From contig NC_090706.1 of NCBI RefSeq assembly GCF_040954835.1, positions 29,211,148 through 29,275,147 of the forward strand: DNA of 64,000 nucleotides. Direction: 5' to 3'. The notes under the pieces are model-generated. The model did no database searches, was not told the DNA's origin, and saw only the letters and a program-made list of their open reading frames with translations. Source of the stretch: Lepisosteus oculatus. Lineage: Eukaryota; Chordata; Actinopteri; Semionotiformes; Lepisosteidae. Below, piece after piece: positions 34,971 through 47,154 of this stretch (positions are counted from its first letter, which is position 1; each line of letters opens with the position of its first letter). The position numbers and the translations under genes are program-made.

Positions 34971-37500
34971 AGCTGTAAACGAGGGGCCGCTAGCACAGTG
35001 ATCGCGAGTGGGTAGCGAGTTAAAAACGTATTAAACACCAGAGCACCGGACCGGAACCAAGCAGCGCGCTCTCCCAAGCCCTCCTGTCCTGTAGGATGTA
35101 CCTGTATATCATTATTTGTTGTTGTTTAAATTTTGGAGCTCTGTATGATTCACACCAAGATAAAAAAAAAACGCTCCAGTTGTTTTTTTTTAAAGAAAAA
35201 ATATTTGATACCCCCCACACCAAGAAATAATAAAACAAAAGAGGGGAAAAACCGAATGGTTCTCTGCGGGTACTTAAAAGTAAGTTGCCGAAGGGCATGG
35301 CTCTCGAGCAGCAATTAGACGCAGCGACGTTTCTTGTGCCTGACTGATGTACGAGCCCGTGACAGATGTGCGTATTAAAACCAGAAGCCCTTTCATCACC
35401 TCGGAGAAGGCAGATTCAGGCCTGGAGAACAGCTCCACGCAAAGGACGGGGAGTCAAGAGACGCAAAAGATCTCGAGCCCCGAACATAACGTCGACGGTC
35501 ATTTCCAAAGAAGTAACGGGGAACGCCTTGGCTTGACCCCGGCTCGCGGCGGCGCTCTGCCAGCGCGAGGGGGTTACCGCAGGAGCGCAGCTTTGCTGCG
35601 GTCTGCAGGCCGGCTGGGGTCTCAGATAAAAGCGCCAGTTAAAGTCACTGGAGGGGCGCAGTGAATGATGTGGTTATCAAACGGCATATTTCAAAAACAG
35701 GATCTAAAAAGGCCTGCGGGCAGAGAACAAATAAGGCGCGTTCAGATGAGGATGAAAAGAAACTGTAAATAGATTTCAGATCAGAATGGAGGGCCTCATT
35801 AGCATCGCAGTCAACGTCCGCCGTGAAATGCTGTCGGTCGCCGTAAAACGATGGCTTTCTTTTTCTTTCTCTTTTCATTTTTACTAACCCCCATAAAAGA
35901 ATACGAGAACAAACACCGTTTTATTTTTTTACAAAGCGCAGATTCTTGAAGTCGGAGCCCAGAGGTTTCGCGAGGTGGCTCCGCTGTGAATTGGGGGGCT
36001 CAGACTGCTGTTGTGAGGGGGTCCCGGTTTTCAAAGCCACAGCTCGCCTCTGAGCGAAATATCAATTTTTAAAATCCTCCCCTTTGCTCCCGTGGAAGTG
36101 GAAGAAGAGCGCGGCCGGCCCTCACATCACCCCTCGGGTCAAACCTCTGCCCTCCGCAACGTTTTTTTAGGGGGGGACTTGTTTAGGGGGTGCTCTCCCT
36201 TAATCGTAGTCTTTACCACAGCATGAAACCCTCTTCTCTAAACGCGGGCTTAGCGAAAGACCACGGCAAAACACGACACCACAAGCCTTGTCTCCGTCCG
36301 TCCTGTGGAGGATCTGCTCAACTCAGAACTGTGTCTGAGAGGCAGCTCGTCCAGACGGCTCCCTTTAACCCTGATAAAACAAATCGCGCAGGGGGAAAGC
36401 AGCCCTGTTTTGCGCGAACGCGCAAAGAAATGAAGTCTAATTGTGTTGGAAGTATACCGAGATTAACAGGAGCAAGGAAAATCAAAGTCTTATTCAGTCT
36501 ACGCAGAGTCTAGCCCCGCTGCGCCTGCTGCCGGAGAGTACAGAGCAGCCTATCAGAGGGGGGTGCCTCGCTACCGGAAGAGCCCCCCGCGCGAGCCGGC
36601 AGGTCCGGGTAAATCAGGCGCACCTGCAGCTCGGCGAAGACTAAGACGTTTCCAAAGTCGGCATCCTTACAGATCTATGGAAACGAATTCGTATATATAT
36701 TAGTAATTTTGCGGAATTATAACACACCTCTTCCGCAAACAACAACAGGTATATTTGGGTTACAAAATCTATAACAAGACGTACATGAACAGCAGGCAAA
36801 ATGACAAATTAGGTGTAATAATAGCATTACACAGCGAACGGATACGTGAAGGTTATTGTGAAACTCGAGCGTAAACATACTGGATTCGGGGAAACCGCGG
36901 AAAGGTTTGAGTCCTTTTCGTAATCTGGATCAGCATCTCACGCTGCTCATTTCGAAACTAACTCCAGATCAGCCACCCGCCTTCCGCGGAACCTGAGTTT
37001 CCAGGTATGTATTAAGCAGTGATTCACAACTGATTATGTTCATGTTTTGTTTCTGCACTGCTCAAGTTGTAATCAATATTCCTGCTGCTCAGTTAATTGT
37101 TTCTGATAATGAGGCCAAAGCCATTCTCTGTTGTAGTTCAGCACAGCAAGGTGTCCACGGGGCTTCTGAAATTCCCCAGAATGTCTCCCAGTGAGTCGAT
37201 AACCGTTCTCTGAAATGTAGCTAGTATTGGGCAGGGACATTATGGAAGTCCCTATATTCTGTATATAGCTGTATACTATACAGCAAGTGTCTGTCACTGT
37301 ACTACTCGGAGTCAAGTCCTGTGTGGATTTTGCCAGTGAAGATCGAAGTGTACCGTGTTTGTAACTCATGCTCAGCTCCATGTGTAAAGAGAGAGGCAGC
37401 GGGAAGTGTGACCGGGTGGAATAGTGAGATGAGTTGTCCAGTTCCCTGTCTCAAAGCGGCAATTTGGCGTAGCCGATCAAACCTACCCCACAAGTCTTTT
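34971..37500. other. Low-repeat interval, possible conserved non-coding elements
   Basis: Few recognisable repeats and no gene. 35500-35620 is CpG-rich. 35660-35940 is an AT-rich, complex-sequence block with homeodomain-like and TATA-like words, of the kind often conserved near developmental regulators. Conservation cannot be judged from one sequence. Confidence 0.4.
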
Positions 37501-37954
37501 GGCACACTTTGGAAAACCTACTTGTGCATTGGGACAAACATGCAAACTCCACACAGAATATCACCCAGGGTGGAACTGAACCTCAGAGGTGTGAGGTAGT
37601 AGTAAGAACAATCCCATCGCTATGTTGCCTGAGCACTTACATCATATCTGTGTTTTGATCCCATTTTTTCTTAAAAAACATCTTTTCTCTGCATTGAAAG
37701 CAACTACAAATTGGGACTAAAAGTCACATAAACTGGCATCTGTCCTTAGTAACTCTAGGGACATAGGAGGCATGGATACCTTTCAATTTTTATTTTAGAT
37801 TGAAACACAAGATTGTGTTATTCTTCTGCTTATCCACTAGGGAAAGCACACTTTGGGAAACCCACTTGTTCATTGATAGGAACATGCAAGCTCCACACAG
37901 AATATCACCAAGGTTGGAATAAAGTGTACTTAAGTACTCACTAGGCTTCAGTAG
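37501..37954 (-). repeat. Two V-SINE-like core fragments
   Basis: 37530-37600 and 37850-37925 both carry the minus-strand words 'acatgcaa(a/g)ctccacacagaatatcacc', so they are likely two related pieces, perhaps from a local duplication. Confidence 0.5.
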
Positions 37955-38109
37955 CTCCAGTGTGTCGGCATCTGCACCTTACTCCTGTCCTTGGCCAGCT
38001 GCACTGGCTCCTTGTCAAATTTAGAGTTGACTTTATGGTTCTCCTGCTGACATGGATCTCTGAATGGCCCAGCTCTACGTTCCTTTAGGCTTTATTTCAT
38101 TAAATGTGA
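37955..38109 (+). pseudogene. L2/Rex-like LINE reverse-transcriptase remnant, first part
   Basis: Translation around 38000-38060 gives LHWLLVKFRVDFMVLLLTW, the same pol motif as at 15825 (LHWLPVK.R..FK). The fragment is interrupted by the V-SINE at 38120 and appears to resume at 38502. Confidence 0.6.
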
Positions 38110-38119
38110 CCCAGCTCTT

Positions 38120-38491
38120 GTAGCACAGGGGAGCACTGCTGCCTCGCAGTCCTGGGCTCAATTCCAGACCTGGGGTGCTATCTGTGTGGAGGTTGCATTG
38201 TTCTACCGATGTTTAAATGGATTTCCTTACGGGTGCTCCAGTTTCCTGACAGTTTAAGGACATACTGGTAGTTTAATTGGCTTCTTGGGAAAAGTGGCCT
38301 GTGGCGTGTTAAACCAAGTGACGTGTGTGTGCGTGTGTGTGCGTGCGTGTGCGTGCGTGTGTGTGGCCCTGTGATGAACTGTTGTCCCAGTTCAGGGTGT
38401 GTCCTGCCTTGAGCCCATTGCTTGCTGGGATAGGCGCCAGCTCCCCCACGGCCCTGTACTGGATAGAGCAGTCAGAAACTGGATGGATGGG
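38120..38491 (+). repeat. V-SINE-like element nested in a LINE remnant
   Basis: Head with B box (gggctcaattcc), core, an internal GT microsatellite (about 38322-38363) and tail ('ttgcttgctgggataggcgcc', 'ggatggatgg'). It is flanked by CCCAGCTCTT (38110-38119) and CCCAGCTCCT (38492-38501), a 10-bp target duplication with one mismatch. Confidence 0.75.
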
Positions 38492-38501
38492 CCCAGCTCC
38501 T

Positions 38502-38660
38502 CCTGTGACACGTGCTGATCCAGGCCTTTCTGAGTGAAGACCAGGCGAGAGAGTCTCCTGTCAGGCACCCCCTCGCTACAGTCCACTTGAGACGGCTGAC
38601 GTCTGGAAAAGTCACTTCAGGACCTGTCTTTCCACTTCAGCTTTGAACGTACAGCTGACT
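38502..38660 (+). pseudogene. L2/Rex-like LINE remnant, second part
   Basis: Continues after the V-SINE. Codons near 38610 read KSHFRTCLST, resembling the FKS.L.T.LF ending seen at the C-terminus of many fish LINE pol proteins. Confidence 0.5.
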
Positions 38661-41559
38661 TGTACTCTTAATTTTACTCAGTCGGTTTGCTGGGCTTTTC
38701 GTTTTCCTCTTTCTCATGTGTTCTGTGACGTGTAATAATGCACTGGTGCTGCTGTGCACTGTATGCTGTGTCGGAAAGCGCTCTTAAATACAGTCCTGTT
38801 GCTGTTATCACGACTATTCCGAAAGACACAGCCATCAGGGACAAAGACACGCACACACCCTTTGTGGTTTCTCAACTACCAGAAGGTTGTAATCTGACAG
38901 GTCTGGTGAGAACCGCAACAACGCAGTGATTTATCGCATTTCTTTTGCAACAGAGCTGAAAATGGCATTTCATCAGCGTGAAAGTATTTTTTCACTCAAT
39001 TTCATTGGAAAACCGACACACATGCTCGCACACGTATATATTAAAAAAGGCAAACAAATGCTTTAAAAAATGCAGCAGACAGGATGAGAAAACAGGACTT
39101 TTCTTGTCTTTTGAGGCAACTTTGCAGGAGATCACTGCGGACGTTTAGACTGGAAAGGGCAGGGATCCCAGGTATAAGAAAGTAGTGCTTCTGGTAATAA
39201 AGCAAATTAATAAATAAATTCATGGCTCCATTGAAGTGCTAGGGGTAACCTAGCTGTTTTCTAATTATTTTTAATTAGTTTAAGACAACATCAAATGATT
39301 CTCACAATGTGTTTTCGCCTGTGTGTGGCAGAGCTGTAGATGCATAAATTCAGATGGTAATGTGAACTCCTTGTTATCTGAAAATGGGACATCCTTCGCT
39401 GGCAGTTATGCTGGGTTTTTTTTTCGGATCTGTGTTGTTGTGCACCGTTCTGATTCCTGGTTTCAGGCAGACGGATGGCGCTTGGAGACGCCTCCTTGGA
39501 TCCCCCTGGGGAGCAGACAGCAGCGTTCCTGTGCTCAGGCGCTCAAGATGAGGGCTCGCATTTGCCTTGCAAATCTCCCGTTTCTTGAGCAATTTGAAAA
39601 GTCAATCTGGGATCAGGGGACCAATTAATTGAATTCTTTTCCCCCCCTCTTCTCAGAGTGCAAGAAACAAGTGTGTGGAGTGTGCATACAAGTATGGACG
39701 GCCTCACCGAAAGTCAGGGCCCCTTCGTTCAGGGCTGTCCCATCCTGCACTTGGAGGGCCTGTGTGTAGGAGGTGGGAGAAGCTGTTCCATTGGTCCAGT
39801 GAGTCAGTGACCAACTGGTTCAGGGCACACTGCCCCTCCAGGCCCGGGACCGGACTGCCCTGTCCCAGGCACAGCCCACCTCAAGGACCAGGACTGGACA
39901 GCCCACTTCTAGACATACCGCCCCTTCGGGACAAGGAGGCTCCAAGCCTCCAGTAGTGTCTTTGACTGCTATAAAATCTTCAACTGTTGAGAGATTGCAG
40001 TGGTTGAGAACAGACCCGTTTTTCATTGAGCTTGAATCTTTAATCCACACTGATGAGATCCCACTGATCTCTAAAAACCTGATCACAACAGCTCAAGGTG
40101 AACTAAATTGTGATTATTTAACAAGTCAGATTATTACTTCTAACTACTGTCTTGTTCGGAAAACTCTCGAGGTGACGGAACAGGACCAGTCTCTCCAATG
40201 TAATTACAGCCCCATAGCCTCACTGAGTGACCTCCGACAGTGCCTGTGGCCAGTCAGCGCGGGCAGAGAGACGCGTCCTGACCGCTGATCGTGTCCCCAC
40301 TCTTGGAGTGAGTGAGCGAACAGATCTGATCGCTATTTCTAAACCACAAAACCCGCCTGGTTTCCATGGCGCAGCAGTGAACCCCCATGCACACTGGGGA
40401 AGATCAGATGTTTCTGTTCATACGAGAGACAAGTCATGCTTCTTGCCTGGTCATCATGTGCTCGCCAGCGTCTAGCTAGTACACCAGAGAAGGGCCATAC
40501 CTTGTGGTGGTGATCAGCTGGTACCCCAGTGAGCTCAGGAGTCTCGACCGGTCATCCGACTGGCGTTGTTTCAGAATAGATCTGCAGAGTATACACATAC
40601 TGTACCTACACGTGCCACAATTTGTACGCAGCGCTATATATGTGTTTTTCATGCGTCGCAGTAGATGCATATATTGTTTTTCCCCTTTATGTGAAAGACA
40701 TCAGTAAAATAAAGTATGCGCTCTACATTTTTGGAAAACTTCAAACAGGCCGTGTGGCAAATTACAAAATCCAACCAAACAGGAGGAGCGAGAAGAAAGA
40801 AGAAGAAGAAGAAAAAAAAAAGCTTTGGAACTTTTTCTCTAATGAGGCCTTTCCGCTGGCGGAAAAAAAAAAAAAACTCACTTCGATATCATTTGATCTT
40901 TTTCCACAAAAGAGAGATTAGTTGCAGCAGATCGTTATTATCATTTTACATTAGTATTCATGTACCAGGGAGAAGCACGCAGGCTTGAACAAAGAGCAGT
41001 GTGAGTTTGGGGGTAGGAACCTCTTGTGGCGCGAGCTGCTGGAGCTCCAGGGTCCTCCTGTCGGTTTCTCGCGGTTTGATCACACGTGACAGGTTTCACA
41101 CGCCCCCCCCCCGTCCTCCGGGGACAGAGTCCTCCGCGGCGTCTTCATTAATGCCTTCGCGTGTGCCGTCTTTTCCAGATAATGCGCGCGTCCCCCTGCC
41201 TGCGTTATCCCAAGCTAACGGTAATTGTCTGGTGGAGGAAATAATGTGCGCTAAATGGGTGTAAACTGGTTTGCATTGTAAATGTGCTCACAAAAATACT
41301 CCCATGTTTCACACCCAGTCATACGGAATAATGCATTTTTGATCAAATCTATGTTTAATGTATAAGCATATGTGTGATCGGATATAAAATGTACAGAAAT
41401 GAGTCAGCTATTTTACGCCAAGTAAAATGGATAGTTTCATCTTTAAAAATGGAGAAGCTGTGGCTGAAGGACCTGAGGCAGTACCTGGGCAAGACAGGCA
41501 CAGTTTTGGCATGAAAAATCAAGAAAGAAAATGTAATGTTGTTGTTGGGGGTGATGCCC
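38661..41559. other. No recognised gene
   Basis: Mostly unique, AT-leaning sequence with A/T homopolymers (39418, 40800-40875) and a short C-rich run at 41104. ORFs are short and show no domains. Confidence 0.5.
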
Positions 41560-41850
41560 AGGCCTCTTTTAAGAAACGTCAGGATGAGATCTTCGAGTCA
41601 AGGCAGGAGGCACTTCTTTCCACAAAGAGTGGCGGGTGTGTGGAACAGGCTGCCCCGCCATGTCATTGATGCCAATACCCTACCCTGGCTACTTTCTCAA
41701 TTGGGAGGTTATATAAGAACAGAAGTTGCAAGAGTGCGAAGGCCTCTCAGCCCATCCAGCCCAGCCTGATGGAGATAAGATCCTTGGATCAATATGCTAC
41801 TATCTGCTGAATGGGGCTGAATGACCTCCTTAAACATGTAACTGTTCCTT
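41560..41850 (+). mobile_element. CR1-like LINE 3' end fragment
   Basis: 'gcaggaggcacttctttccacaaagagtggcgg' and 'gtgtggaacaggctgcc' match the end of the CR1 pol frame. The rest is 3' UTR. Frame broken. Confidence 0.6.
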
Positions 41851-44164
41851 TGTTCTTGTATGCTCACTGTCCCAATCAGGGGAGAATGAGAAACTAGGAG
41901 ATTGTCCTCCCACACCCCTGCAAGCAGAGCCGTCCTTCATTAGAGTAGTAGCCAGCTCCTGAGAGTCTGCCAGGAGAGTCAGCCCTGATAGGAGGGGCCT
42001 CACGTCTCTCGATGACATCACACAGGGTCACACGCGCTATCTGGAACCATGCCAACACCTCCAGATGGGGGGTCCCAGTCACGATTGGCTGGTGACAGGG
42101 CTAGAAACTGGCAACATACAGCTCGCAGTCCTCTCACCCTGAGCTTCAAGGTCAGGCCCTTACCACCACTCTGCAGCCCCCGTTCCTCCATTCACTTGAA
42201 ACACAAAGGTCAATGCTTGGTCTCCTTCTTCCAAAACACTGTGAAGGACGTCTAAAGATCACTGCGTGATGAAAAAGTGGGGAAATGAAATCTATCCAGG
42301 CATCAGTCCAGTCCCTCTCTTTTAATTCCTGTGAGGCACTGAAGCAAACAGCTGAGAAGCAAATGGAAGAACACAGCCGGCCAAAACCAAGAGTTGCGAT
42401 TCGTTTTTCAAGAAATAAAAATCGCGGTAATTCTACCTCTTCAGGAGACAAATAGACAAACTGTTACAGCCCTTGCTGTTGCGAATCCATTTAGGACTTC
42501 ACTAATCTTTCCCCGGGCTCCACGTGGGCTTGGTAAAAGGCATTAACTCTCCTTGATCAGCACAGCGGACGGCCCCCCGTGTGCTGTCACATGGGAACAC
42601 GCACTGTATATGACACCAGCACGCCCGACACACCAGCCAACAGCACAGAGCCTAGAGGATGTCTGCGCACCCTTTCCACCTTACAGGCTCTCAACAAGAC
42701 GGCTTCTGTCAGAATCCATCTTCCCTGTGCTTACTCATTACAACAGATGACCTGCAAGCACAAAACGCCTGCTCAAGCTTGCTGAAAAGCCATTAGGAAC
42801 GAAACTCTCGAAAGGTTGGTTGGATTAGTCTCCACACCCCCGAAATTAATGCTCGATGGAACCTCTTTTGCCTGAATTACAGCCAGGATTCTGTCTGGGT
42901 AGTTCTGTACCACGCCTGGATGTGGCAGCGTTGGCCCACTCCTCCTCGCGGAGCTCTTGGAGCTCCGTCAGGATTGCGATGGGGGCAGTGATGGACTGCG
43001 CTGTTCAAGCCAGCCGCAGATCCCCAGTAGGCTTGGGATCAGGGGTCCGACTGGGCCGCCCGAGCCGAGCTCGTGCGTTACACTCTGCAGGGACAAACGG
43101 GGAAGGAGAACTCGAGGAAATCAGGCCTTTCATCTTCTCGTGCTGTAGCACAGCTCCCCCTGAAGGGCGGTGTGGTGGTGAGAGGTTGAAAGGTTGAACT
43201 AGGTGTGTTGCGCTGGTCTGTCTAGGCAGAAGTGTGGCCGGAATTCCAGCACAAAATTCCCCTCATCCACCACTGTGAGTGCGTGCGGAGCTCCTACACC
43301 GTGTTTGACACCTGCACCCCCGCCCAGGACCTAGAAGAGAGCGGACAGGAGGTGCTCCCGAGCCCCTTCCCATGTGGATTTGTGGAAAAGTGCAGGGACT
43401 GTGGCAGGGGTCCTGATGCCCTCCGAGCCGGACCTTGGGACCGGGCCCAAGCCCGAGCCACGGACCGGCTCCTTCTGCACACGGGCTTGTCCACACGGAG
43501 AGGAGCAGGAAATCCCACCGGCCAGCTAGCGTCTCGGACCACTGGGGGCGCACTCGCACGGGCGTGATGGAGAGAGATTGCTTTCGCGGCCTTGCGATGC
43601 CAGTATTAATACGGACGGATTCTGACAGGCTCCTTTCATTCCGTTAATCTGGAAATAGAAATGTTATCCAATCCAAGAGGATTAGGAAGCCACAGCGCTT
43701 CCGCACTGACCAATGAAAAAAAAGAGGGATTTTCTCCAAGCAGGGTGAAGGCTGATTGGATCACCCTCTTAATCTGAGCTCAGTTTGATTCTCTTTTTTG
43801 TTACAAGCATTCCAGGGCCACAGAGTTCCTGGATAACAGGACCAGCCTTCTGCAGAGGGAGGGCTGTAGTCACAGAGTCCAGCTCCTGTTTATTGTGCTT
43901 TCTAAGCCCCTGCGGGTTTTTGATCCAACCGATCAGCTTTTAATAATGCGTTCTGCCTTGTTGGCTGCTTTGAGTTGAATGTGAAAAGCTCACATGTGCA
44001 GTGTACTGAAACTCACATTAGCCGTGGAAATTATTAACCGTGCATCATCCATTATATGAAAGCCTCTTATTTTTTTTATTTTTAATACATCCGTATGATG
44101 CATTTATCCTACAGTAAGCAACGTACATTTGAGCTCATTTATACTGCTGGGCTATATACTGGAG
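41851..44164. other. No recognised gene
   Basis: Unique sequence, moderately GC-rich at 42850-43570 where opposing chance ORFs occur. No domain or splice pattern is recognised. Confidence 0.5.
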
Positions 44165-44290
44165 CTCTCTGAGCGCAGAGCCTTGCTCAGGGCTACAACA
44201 GCGGTGTCCCAAGCAGGATTTGAATGCCCAGCCGTCCAGCTGTGTCTCCAGAGCTCTGAACGCTACTCCACGCTGCCGCCTCCTGATGGC
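44165..44290 (-). repeat. tRNA-like dispersed repeat fragment
   Basis: Related to 25635-25800: 'gccttgctcagggctacaacag', minus-strand B box in 'ggatttgaatgcc', and 'cgctactccacgctgccgcc' at the end. Confidence 0.5.
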
Positions 44291-44306
44291 TGCTGAGGGT
44301 AACAGC

Positions 44307-44345
44307 AACCAGGGGTCTATCCTGGAAGCAGATAGACCCCTGGTT
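44307..44345. repeat. Perfect 15-bp inverted repeat (hairpin)
   Basis: Arms 44307-44321 (aaccaggggtctatc) and 44331-44345 are exact reverse complements around a 9-nt loop. Confidence 0.75.
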
Positions 44346-44394
44346 TGTGTCAGGACATGTACATACTGTACCAGCGTGTCTTTGAGAGGCAGGA

Positions 44395-44530
44395 AGATAA
44401 CCGAACACTAGCGCAAACTAGCGCAAACCCAGGGAGAACATGCAAACTCCCCCTACGAACCTGCCATTGTCTAGAATGGACCCTGGACCTAAGAGATAAG
44501 AAGCAGCAGTGCTAACTGCTACACCACCAG
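44395..44530 (-). repeat. V-SINE-like fragment
   Basis: Minus-strand core end ('gggagaacatgcaaactccccc') and tRNA-like head ('gcagtgctaactgctacaccacc'). Confidence 0.6.
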
Positions 44531-44784
44531 ATGCAAATAAAACATTTTTCCAGGACATTTCTTGCCAACAAGTCAAAAGCTTGGGTGGTTAGGGGAGGCA
44601 CTGTGGTATAGTCTCTGCCTGCTGCAGTGAGACATGGCATTGTCCATCATGCAAGAGCTGTGTGGCCTGTGGGGCTTGGGGTGCATGTGCTGGAGGCTTG
44701 GGGTGCACGTTCTGCAAGCCTGGGGGTGCATTTACCTGAGGAGGCTCAGGGTGGATGTGTACAGAGTACAGAGGTTTGGTAGTT

Positions 44785-44945
44785 AATAGCTAATTGATCT
44801 CAGGATCTCATCCACCTGTGGCTTGAAGGAAGCCAGGGTATCGGCTTCAACCACATGGCTGGGCAGTTTGTTCCACACTCCCGCCACCCTTTGTGTAGAG
44901 ATGTCCTCTTGTTCAAGCTTCACTGTGTATCTACTGGTAGCGGGA
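44785..44945 (-). mobile_element. CR1-like LINE 3' end fragment
   Basis: The minus strand reads 'acacaaagggtggcgggagtgtggaacaaactgcc', the FFTQRV..WN region of CR1 pol, followed by 3' UTR sequence. Compare 56390-56420 on the plus strand. Confidence 0.65.
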
Positions 44946-46509
44946 GTGCTTAGGAAATGAGGATGCTTCTAGATTTTGGGATGCAGCAGGAACAGTTGTT
45001 TAAAGGAAGAAAATATTACTCACTGATGATGGAGATGCACAGCCAAGGGAGAAAAACATGCAAATTGCTCAAGATCCAGCTGTTGAGGCTCACATGACTG
45101 TGACTTTCTGCCTCCTGAGGGTCAGACAGGCGCGGGGCTCTGGAGAAGAGCCCTGTCTCTCTGCCGCACTGCTTTCCTCTTTCAGCCTGCCAAAGCACAG
45201 GGGGGTCCAGCTGAGCTGGCCGGTGGAATTCCTCACGGCGCCGGGCCAGTGTGTCGATGGAAGTGGCACCGATTGGGAAGATGGCAGCTTCAAGAAACAC
45301 CTCGAACAACCGCAGGGCCAAGCGTCAAGTACACAGTGCGAGGGGGTAATCAAGACGCCCCCCCACACAGGTGGGGTCTCTCCGCTCCGGCTGCGGGCGC
45401 CTGCGGCCCGTCCGTGTGCGAGCTCTCCCCTGCCGCCCGGTCTCCCGGTTCGGTTCCCGGTTCCTCTTGGCTTGGGTTTGGCGCGGGCCTGGCTGGCCGT
45501 GCCACAGTCTGTGCCCACATGGGGCGCGAAGCCCTGCCAGCAGCCTGGTGTGGGCAGTCACGTGCCGTGGGGTGGCTCCACAGTGCTCTTGTGGGGCTTG
45601 ACTGCGATGGGGCAGGATCTACCCTGGTGACATGAGACACTTTGACTCGATCGCTGTTCTTACTTCACCATAGCCTCACGTGCCTAAGGCACATGGCATG
45701 GGTCCTTACCCTCCTTCTAGCAAAAGGCCAGCGTGCTGAGTGATCTTCTCTTGTGTGTGTGCATGTGTGGGCGTTCTGTTATTCTGTTATTCTTATGAGC
45801 AATAATAAGAGACGAAAGAGCAAATAGATATCGAGCCAGATTCGCGCCCATTAACATTTCCACTGGCAGCAGTGGAAATGTTTGGAAGAGACAGTGTTGG
45901 CTGTACCTTGGCTGGGGAGAGTCGAGTTCCGGAGGTCTTGGATTCGGATACCAGGAGGAAGAGGATGAAACCGGGAGCAGTGACTTGGGGAGCCGTGCCG
46001 TGACCAGCGACTGGACAGCTACACCAGCGAGCCTGATGTCCACTCCTGGTCCTGCAGGGCTGACGTCTTATCCCCAACAGCTAGAGACGGGGGCAATACT
46101 GACCAGCCGAGTGAACGACAGCCCTGACTCTTGAAGGCGCAATTTGCCTCAGAGTGAATGCCGGGAGAAATGGCGCCCCCTTCAGGACCAGGAGCAGATA
46201 TCGACGTAACAGATAACACCGGGTCTGCTGAAGGGAAGGTTTATATGATAAGACATCTGGTCGATACCCAGCTAACGGGAAACCCCGGAGTTCAGGGATG
46301 ATGAGCTGTGAACACAGAAAGCCAGATTTCGGAGGACTGGTAATGAGTCTCAGCAGCATGGCGACTGCTGTGTGTTTCCAGTGATCACCGTGAATCCGAG
46401 CTCAGGCCATGGATAGGCATGTTATAAGGCGTGGCCTGGGATATTTCACACTTTAACTGTGTTTAGGCGCGAACACCAAACACTTGCTGTTTAGGATGGT
46501 CAGCTGAGC
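44946..46509. other. No recognised gene
   Basis: GC-rich at 45120-45620 with many overlapping frames on both strands, which I judge non-coding: none shows a domain and all frames are similarly open. Confidence 0.5.
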
Positions 46510-46590
46510 ACCCATGGGTGTCCATGGAGTGTAGAAGAACAAGCTGCCCAGCCAAGTTGTTGGAACCAAACATCTGAATGTCCCTCACTT
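46510..46590 (+). mobile_element. CR1-like LINE 3' terminal scrap
   Basis: 'gtagaagaacaagctgcccagccaagttg' matches the pol-end segment of the other CR1-like fragments. It sits just before the LTR. Confidence 0.4.
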
Positions 46591-46607
46591 ATTTATAGCT
46601 CTCCTTA

Positions 46608-47079
46608 TGTCACGGTTATAGTCCCCCCTCCTTAAGGGTGCTCCAGCCCTTTCACTTTAGACTTAATTCTGTGCACCTGATCCCTTTTCCCAGCCCACCT
46701 TAAAAGCCAGGCGCTGACGCTCATCCTGGCTCTGCGTCTGGTTTCGGCACCGTGCGAGTCCGGGACCTGGAAGCGCCTGGTCCCGTTAAGGTTTTAATCT
46801 CTGTTCCCGTTCCCTGTCCGCCGGTTCCGACCCGGTTCATGGTTTTAATTCCTTGTTTGGATGGATCACCTGGCTATGGACTTATTCTTGTGTTTTGGAT
46901 TCCCTCTATGGATTGTTTTTGGATTGTTCGCCTCGGCCACGCCTCCCCCGTGCACCAGCGCACTTTGGACACGCCCCCCTGTTTTCAGCCCCGTATCCCT
47001 GCATGACCTTTTCCTAGTGTTTCCCCACTTCTTCGGATTGTGTCGTCCGCATAGGGTCCGGAAAGAACTGTTCGTTACA
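46608..47079 (+). mobile_element. Solo LTR (472 bp) with perfect 5-bp target duplication
   Basis: Begins TGTCACGG and ends TTCGTTACA, with TG...CA termini and near-matching inverted ends (TGTCAC/GTTACA). The flanks are identical: CCTTA at 46603-46607 and 47080-47084. The interior has no coding capacity. It ends about 70-90 bp beyond the predicted egr1 poly(A) site. Confidence 0.8.
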
Positions 47080-47154
47080 CCTTATGTTCCTCTATTGACA
47101 GAATAGGGCTTCAGACAGGGACAGACGAATACAAACTCACAGGAGAAATCAAGA

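Noticed and set aside
43232..43567. Overlapping ORFs in GC-rich DNA at 43.2-43.6 kb
   Set aside because: Open on both strands, no domain and no conserved splice sites visible; judged composition-driven.
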